Shown piece by piece: positions 58,315-64,000 of a DNA stretch of 64,000 nt; position 1 is the stretch's first letter, and every line of letters starts with the position of its first letter. Below the pieces are notes generated by a model, which saw only the letters and a list, made by a program, of their open reading frames with translations, did no database searches and was not told the DNA's origin. This DNA comes from Anastrepha obliqua (taxonomy: Eukaryota; Arthropoda; Insecta; Diptera; Tephritidae). The translations under genes and the position numbers were made by a program. The DNA is taken from positions 76,857,601 through 76,921,600 of the forward strand of contig NC_072894.1 of assembly GCF_027943255.1 (NCBI RefSeq). Reading direction: 5' to 3'.

Positions 58315-60625
58315 TTTTATCACTGCCACTTTTCACTAGAATCTTTGACTGACACAAAACGCATTTTACCCTTTATCTTTTATGCTCTGCCTCACTTTAT
58401 ATTTCCAGCTCATTGCACCAGCCGATTACAATCCACACAAAGAAAGAAGTGCAATCGGATTTCCTTTCAGCAACTTCCTTGCTTTTGATTTTTCCTTTGA
58501 CTTTGCGGTTTCCATTCATCTACTCTTACCATATAGCGTTTTTTTTTTCTTACAAAAAATCCAAAAACAAAAAAATGTCACTTTATTATACGGCAATATT
58601 ACGAACACATTCCCATACGTCCTGCAAAGGTGTTGCATATATCATAGGAGAAAAGAACAAGAAAAATGCTACCCTTCCAAAATCATCCATTCCATTTTTT
58701 GTTCTTTTTTAATAATTACATTTTTTGCTATTTCGCTATTTTGAAGAACTCGTATATTATATAATAATAATGTATATCTTGACAACGCTCGGCGTGTTTT
58801 TTTTTGTAGAGGGTAGAAAATGTTGCCATTTTCTCTGGTCAAAGAAAGGAACATGTTCTCTTAATATGCCTTAATTTAATTTAACTTTTGTAAATTTTGC
58901 TCTGCTGCTAGTGACACCCATGTATAAATACAAACACAAATTGGCACTCTTTCAAGTATCTGTCAAAGCAAATGCCACACATACACAGAGGAGTCCAATG
59001 TGACAATTACCGTACGTGCCTAGACAGATGTTTCACATTAAATTCGTTGCATCCTTACAGGCACTTCAGTTTGAGCGCTGCCAGTTGCAGCTGAGTTGCC
59101 TTAATTACACTTAAACAATCGATTGAAATCTATTTGTAAAGCAACAATTTAAGCTTGATTACTATGATTATCCTGCACTTCTCGTTCACGTCTAGGATAT
59201 TATTGAGGTAAAAGCAATTCACCCAACCGCTCAATTATTCAATTGAATGTAATTAACAACAGGCGAAATTCAACCCTTGGTTCATTACTTTCACACACAC
59301 ACGCATACACTTGCTCGCTTAACGGCTAAATAGCAATAATTGTGTTAGTACATATTTAGTAACTAGGTAGCGAAAATGAGAGTCATCGATGATATCGAGG
59401 GTTCTTGAAAGTCATTGTCATCTTTGGTTGTAAGTAATAATAAAAAAATAGAGAACACATCGGCAACGATAGCAAAAGCAAGTCGCAGCAGCAGCAGCTG
59501 TCGCCGTAACAAGCGCCACCAATAGATATATGCATAAGTATGTACATATGTATGCACATCTGCAAGTGTTTACGTTGTAACAGACAACGGTCGCCAATTT
59601 GTCGAGCACTGCACTCCAATAGTAATAAGAACAGCAGCAACAGCAACAACAAAGTTGTTATAAGTAACTTTTGGCTAAGTGCAGACAAAGTACACATACG
59701 CATACACATACACAAATCGAGCGCAGTCGGTCAAAGACTTTGTGCACATTTTCTGCAGTTGAATGGAAATAAATTAACAAAATCTGAAAAGGACATTTCA
59801 CAGACGAAATCATTGGTTTCAAACGAATGAAAAAGGTGAACGGCAGCATAGCAGCCAGCAGCCAGTAGGGAGCAACCGGTAGCCAAGTCAAAGAGCGCAA
59901 TTTGTTGCTAAAGTCATTGTACCGTATATCGTACGCTTGAACTTGGCGCTCCTTTGCGGGCGAACGACTTGTGGTTTGTTTTTATTATCACACTTTTTTG
60001 GAGAGTTCATTTGTACATTTTTATGTTTTTCTGCAAATAACCACGAAAGAATGTAGCAACATTTTTGGCGTTTGACTTTTTTTACATTTTATCAAAGTGA
60101 ACTTTTAAATAAATTGAGTTCATCAGCCTTTGTATTAATTAGAAAATAAGAATATGTGTGAAAGTATATGGTGAAAAATAAAACAATCAATCGCAAGCTA
60201 GTTACTGCTTGATTTATAATAATATAATTTTAATGTTTAAATGAAATTATTTTTATTCATTCGATATAATTCCTTCTAAACGCACTTGTACTTATTCTAA
60301 TGATCCTCCAATAATTTTATGTCATCTATGCAATGATTTTTCGTAAGCTCTGCAAAATACAGCCCCACAGCTTTTTGTGAAGTTGTTAACGTAATTAACA
60401 CGTTCAGAACTATACATAAATCTTACTCAGATTAATTTTTTCGATTCCTCCCAGGGCATTTTTATGTTTGCCAGACATCGTCCACATTGATCATGGCATA
60501 CTTGTCGAGCGCAATTTGCTGTTCGTCTAGAGATTGTCTAACTTTTTAATTGCTTACCTAGCGAAAAATATTACCTATTAGAAGAGTTCTTCTTCGCTTA
60601 GTCTCTAGGCTGAGATTGTTAGTAG
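58315..60625. other. No recognisable gene; some CAG/CAA-rich sequence
   Basis: Mostly unique-looking. A cluster of agcagcagcagctgtcgcc and aacagcagcaacagcaacaac words (59480-59655) and aacggcagcatagcagccagcagcc (59838-59864) resembles 5' untranslated or regulatory sequence of insect genes, but no exon structure can be shown. The 120-codon frame at 58382-58744 overlaps another open frame and has no family resemblance. Confidence 0.3.
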
Positions 60626-60630
60626 TATCT

Positions 60631-60702
60631 AGGCGGCTGCCGTACCCGAATGAGTTGATGCATGCGGTAGTGGCCGGGCTCGAAATCCCATGCATGAGAT
60701 AT
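60631..60702 (+). repeat. tRNA-related SINE head, interrupted by transposon
   Basis: ggctgccgtacccgaatgagttgatgc (A-box region) and gggctcgaaatcccatgcatgagat (B-box region) match the SINE head; the copy stops at the TA where the next element begins. Confidence 0.6.
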
Positions 60703-60704
60703 TA

Positions 60705-61600
60705 CAGGGTCCCGCACTCGAAGTATAATCAAATTAAAAAGACATACATTTAGTTTGGAAAATTACTTTTATTCAATACAAGGTAATTTTGTATAAAGAT
60801 TAAGAATAAATTTACCTTTTCTCTGCATGACCACCTTTTCCCTTGGCTACGGACCTTGCTCTCCAAAATGGCCCAGAGAGAATAATCCATCGCGTTTGGT
60901 ATATTTGGGAGCCATTGTGTGGACGTAATGAAGCTCGAAACGTTGTTTTTTTTTAGCGATATTTGGTTCGCTCGAGCCTAGTCCTGTTGAAACGTCCGTG
61001 GTCTGTTATCAAAATGTTTGTCTGCCCACGGCGTCAAATCAACCTCTAGAATACTTTCCCGATACTATTTCGCATTTATCTTGACGGCAGGCTCAATGCA
61101 AACGATTGGAGAGCAGCGCCCATCTGTGGTTACAGCGGCTCAACCTATTACCTATGGCGGGTGCTACCTCCTGGTGACCAATCGATGACTCAAATTCTCG
61201 TATGAACGGTCGTTCAAATAAACCCTGTCGTTTTGGGAGTTTATGAATTGCTCAATTTCAAAAAATTTCTCGTCAGAAAACACAATTTTCGGAAATTCAC
61301 TTCGTTCGGCCAGGCGAAGCAACATCTACGCTGTCTCAAGTCTGACATGTTGCGGCTTTGGTGTGAGATCATGCGCCTTTTGGACCTTGCAAGGCTTGAC
61401 TTTGATATCATTTTGCAGTTTGCGGCAGATGCTACGGTAAGATATTTTCAGTTCTCTCGCCATTTGATTGGCACTTCGTCGGGGATTTCGCTCAAGTCGA
61501 TTTCTCTCTCTTTAAACCATTTCAGATGACGGCTAGTCCATTTACGAATTTTTTCCTTTAATCATGTTATTTTGAAATCTTGACAGAAAGTCGATATAAA
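60705..61600 (-). pseudogene. Degenerate Tc1/mariner-like transposase
   Basis: The left end after TA is CAGGGTCCCGCACTCG. Minus-strand pieces in order: RRSANQMARELKISYRSICR (about 61425-61480, DNA-binding), FPKIVFSDEKFFEIEQFINS (about 61235-61295, first catalytic Asp in SDEK), PAVKINAK*YRESILEVDLTPW (about 61030-61095), NRPRTFQQD*ARANQ (about 60960-61010, second Asp), and NAMDYSLWAILESKV (about 60865-60905, third acidic residue). Numerous stops. The right terminal repeat was not identified. Confidence 0.7.
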
Positions 61601-61734
61601 TTCTCCACGGATCGAGATTAATCGTTTTACGCTTGGGTAATATTGCAAACGTATTTTCAATAAACGTATACACGTTGTGTAAGTAAAAAGTAAAAGTCAT
61701 ATTTTCTGACGGAGCTCATTTTCATTTCGGAGGC

Positions 61735-62245
61735 TGCCGCCTCTGAAGATCAGAAAACCCGTTGTGTATCCTCAAAGAGTGACAGTTTTGTGTGGAGTTT
61801 GGAGCGGTGTCATAATTGGCCCATTTTTCTTCGAAAATTATGCTGGAGATACCATTTCGGTCAACGTTGAGCACTACACCGGCATGGCAAACGATTTTTG
61901 TGTAATCGAAAATTGAAGCCATGGAATTCAACGATCTTTGGTTTCAGTAGGATGCCACAAAGCCCAAGTTCCATTCGTTTTTTTTTTTTGCGTCAAGCTC
62001 GGTAATCATGTTATTAGCCGTCTCTGTGAGGTCAATTCGTCACCTTGGGGCTGAGATTTGGCGCCGTTAGACTTTGTTTGTAAAGGGGGGTAAAGGATTG
62101 ATGCAATGTGAACAAGCTCTTAGTGATTCAGGCGTTTAAGGGGAAAAGTGAGCACGACATTCGAGGGATAGAATCAGATCTCTGCATCAAGTTCCTGGAA
62201 AACTCAGTTTAACAGAATAAACATGAATAAATGGAAATGTTTGCT
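61735..62245 (+). pseudogene. Degenerate Tc1/mariner-like transposase, second copy
   Basis: Plus-strand pieces: FCVEFGAVS and LAHFSSKIM (shifted versions of VWCG-WSGGVIGP-FFE-), EAMEFNDLWFQ*DATKPK (second catalytic Asp lying after a stop), CHQ-LGAEIW in place of the third-Asp region, and the LI--QAFKG/IRGI tail. Frames change often. Opposite orientation to the preceding relic and a different family. Confidence 0.55.
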
Positions 62246-62344
62246 CTTTTGAAAAAATTGATGTTTGCGATTTTTTTTTGTAATTTATAAAAGAAACCAC
62301 TACATGGATCTCCCCGTACACTAATATCATCCTGCGTCATTTAG

Positions 62345-62580
62345 ACGATGGCCCATGAAAATGAATCCCCGCGCACAAAGCACCAAATGATAGAAAAAGT
62401 TTTTTCTAATATCGGTCGCCCAATAGTGCATTTTTGCCATGAAAAAGCTTCTCATAAAAACCATTTGCCACTCGGAGTCGGCTTAAAACTGTAGGTCCTT
62501 CCATTTGTGAAGCAACATCAAGACGCACAAATAGGAGGATGAGTTTGGCCAAGTCCCTAACAGAAGTGTACGCCCCAATT
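62345..62580 (+). repeat. tRNA-related SINE, degenerate
   Basis: The head is eroded (gacgatggcccatgaaaatgaatcccc). The body keeps GAAAAAGTTTTTTCTAATAT, CGGTCGCCC, TTTTTGCCATGAAAAAGCTTC, TTGCCACTCGGAGTCGGC, GGTCCTTCCATTTGTG and AAATAGGAGGATGAG, ending in GTGTACGCCCC. Confidence 0.7.
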
Positions 62581-62589
62581 ATTTATTTT

Positions 62590-62950
62590 TTGTTTAATTT
62601 TATATATGTAAGTAAATTAATACTGTTTTCACCTACACTATACATTTATTTACATAGTGGCGCATTTTTCACGCAAATACATATAAGCGCTTTAAGAATT
62701 TCTTCTTTGTGTTTTGCTACAAAAAATAAGCTATCTCCTAATTCTGAAAAAATATTTCAAATTTGAAGGACCATTTTGGTTGTGTGTTCAGCAAACTTGC
62801 TGTCTATTGGGTAAAATAGTAAAATTTGGGTTATTAGTTAATGAAAATTTTTTAATCTTTCATTAATTGGTTATTTTCCATTAATACTAAATAACTTTCC
62901 CGATCTCTTTTTATTATACTTAGTAAAATGTTGAAATTGAATAAAAAATA
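62590..62950. other. No recognisable gene; candidate intron end
   Basis: AT-rich. It leads into a pyrimidine-rich stretch and AG at 62971-62972. Confidence 0.35.
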
Positions 62951-62972
62951 ATTTTGTTTCTTTTCGTTACAG

Positions 62973-63134
62973 ATTTGCAGTCTTAACTACGCAAAGTCAA
63001 GCCTTAGGGTCAAGGAAATACCGAATAGCAATGCGAACAGCATCGAAGAAAATCAAACAATACACAAACAAAACAGCGAACGGCACATGACTGCATCACA
63101 AACGAAATTACCGACGCCGAGGACGACGACATAA
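62973..63134 (+). CDS. Candidate terminal coding exon after splice acceptor
   Basis: A pyrimidine-rich tract followed by AG (ttttgtttcttttcgttacag, 62952-62972) is a good splice acceptor. Taking the next base as codon position 1, the frame is open for 53 codons (starting ICSLNYAKSSLRVKEIPNS, ending TKLPTPRTTT) to a TAA at 63132-63134. It is more polar and GC-richer than surrounding spacer. Downstream sequence (63135-64000) is A-rich and non-coding, as expected for an untranslated region. It could equally be a 5' untranslated exon. I recognise no family and see no upstream exon in the window. Confidence 0.3.
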   Translation: MCSLNYAKSSLRVKEIPNSNANSIEENQTIHKQNSERHMTASQTKLPTPRTTT

Positions 63135-64000
63135 AGGTCGCCACAGAATAACCGAACACGATACCGAAGCCAAAAGCAATACAAAACAAAAACAAACGAC
63201 GAAAAAAGAAAATAAAACGAAGGTGAAATCAACAAATCCGCAGCAGAACCCGCAGTACTACTACAAATGTGCTTGCAAGCGCTCTGCACGGTAAAGAGGG
63301 ATAATCATCATAGGCACCGTTGCCACTATTACCACAATACTACTACAACAAATGTACATACATAACAGAACAGCGCGTGCTAATATTTACTAATACTATA
63401 AAGGCATTAACTGTATCACAATTAAAGTATCTTCTATTAGCAATTGTACTCGCTTAGGATAAATTGCTCTGGTCCTCGCGACAGTGTTTCTTAATCGTTG
63501 GCCGGTGTTTCGCATGCCTTTACTTATTAGTGGTATTAAAAAGTCTAACACATTAAAAAATGTCAATACAAGTCAAGTAGTAGAACGCGAAGCACATTAA
63601 TCAACTAACTGTATCCAAAGCTTTTTCAAATTTAAAGCCCTCCATATTTTTCCACTTTTTAAGTCGTAAATAATAAAAAATCCAAACATAACTAGACTGA
63701 TAGTTTATATTATATTAATAAATTAAACATCTCAATTGAATTTAAAACTAAGCGAGCGTTCACAAAATCAACAAAACACAAACAAGCAACTTAAGCGTGC
63801 AACAAATGATCTCGAAATCAAAACGGAATTCCATGATAACGCAATAAATGCAACAAAATGTTGAACTTATTTTAGTTTAATGCAAAATCATAAAAACATA
63901 CACAAATACACATTAAAACAACTCAAAGGAATATTGATAAACCAAATACCAACAAATAACATTGCCAAAAACAGATAGAATTGCAGCATTTTTCATAGCA
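63135..64000 (+). other. A-rich non-coding sequence, possibly untranslated exon
   Basis: Unlike most of the window it is A-rich on the + strand (aaaacaaaaacaaacg, aacaaaacacaaacaagc) with few T runs, a composition seen in long insect UTR exons. No open frame of note and no repeat family recognised. Speculative. Confidence 0.3.

Noticed and set aside
58382..58744. 120-codon frame as a gene
   Set aside because: It overlaps another open frame, has a composition typical of T-rich spacer and shows no family resemblance.
60631..62580. The SINE pieces at 60631 and 62345 as halves of one copy split by insertions
   Set aside because: The second piece has its own eroded head (gatggcccatgaaaatgaatcccc), so it is more likely an independent copy.

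Overview
This 64 kb window is AT-rich eukaryotic DNA with no prokaryotic-style gene organisation. Codon-poor intergenic sequence, frequent acatacata/tatgta microsatellites and a dense mix of mariner/Tc1, LINE and SINE debris suggest a dipteran genome, most likely a tephritid fruit fly. That assignment is inference from repeat character, because no diagnostic host gene is present. Almost all recognisable coding sequence belongs to mobile elements, and nearly all of it is broken. The one clearly intact long reading frame is a mariner transposase at 52301-53341 (-). Two host-gene candidates are weak: a splice-acceptor-led exon at 62973-63134 (+), and a signal-peptide-like start at 29691 (+) that runs into a transposon end.

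Layout. 1-6257 is one copy of a segmental duplication whose second copy is 21935-28191, apparently identical with a constant offset of 21,934 bp; each carries an internally deleted Tc1/mariner-like element. 6258-7393 is a LINE 3' end (RNase H plus Cys/His knuckle) starting exactly at the duplication breakpoint. 8790-14400 has two degenerate mariners and two SINE copies. 16089-19328 is a DNA element with ~500 bp inverted repeats and a TTA target duplication. It carries a decayed fragment of an uncharacterised insect protein family, and its left half is tandemly duplicated. 20640-20940 is a LINE C-terminus. 29490-30750 has another LINE remnant and a broken Tc1/mariner element. 33240-34080 is an internally deleted LINE.

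36487-40060 holds two ~608 bp deletion derivatives of one Tc1/mariner family that keep different parts of the transposase, with a palindromic TTAA-flanked element (37587-38297) between them. 43100-44230 has a further Tc1/mariner fragment and a LINE tail. 45526-46300 is a six-unit ~128 bp tandem repeat, possibly part of a Helitron-type element ending CTAG at 46907. 47095-51640 holds 3' halves of several LINEs (RTE-like, I-like, R1-like). 51848-52215 is a long palindrome abutting the intact mariner (52232-53510). 55060-55805 is a Tc1-type MITE. 56826-57205 is a jockey-like reverse transcriptase fragment whose catalytic motif is mutated, next to a SINE fragment. 57.6-58.3 kb is a dispersed repeat. 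60705-62240 has two more degenerate Tc1/mariner elements.

A tRNA-related SINE family recurs at least eleven times. It has an A-box/B-box head, a conserved body and a conserved 3' end, and is the commonest dispersed repeat here. Only the mariner looks capable of making its own enzyme; the deleted copies and MITEs could only move with enzymes supplied from elsewhere. The segments at about 10.1-12.3, 40.1-43.0, 53.9-55.0 and 58.3-60.6 kb look comparatively free of recognisable mobile DNA.
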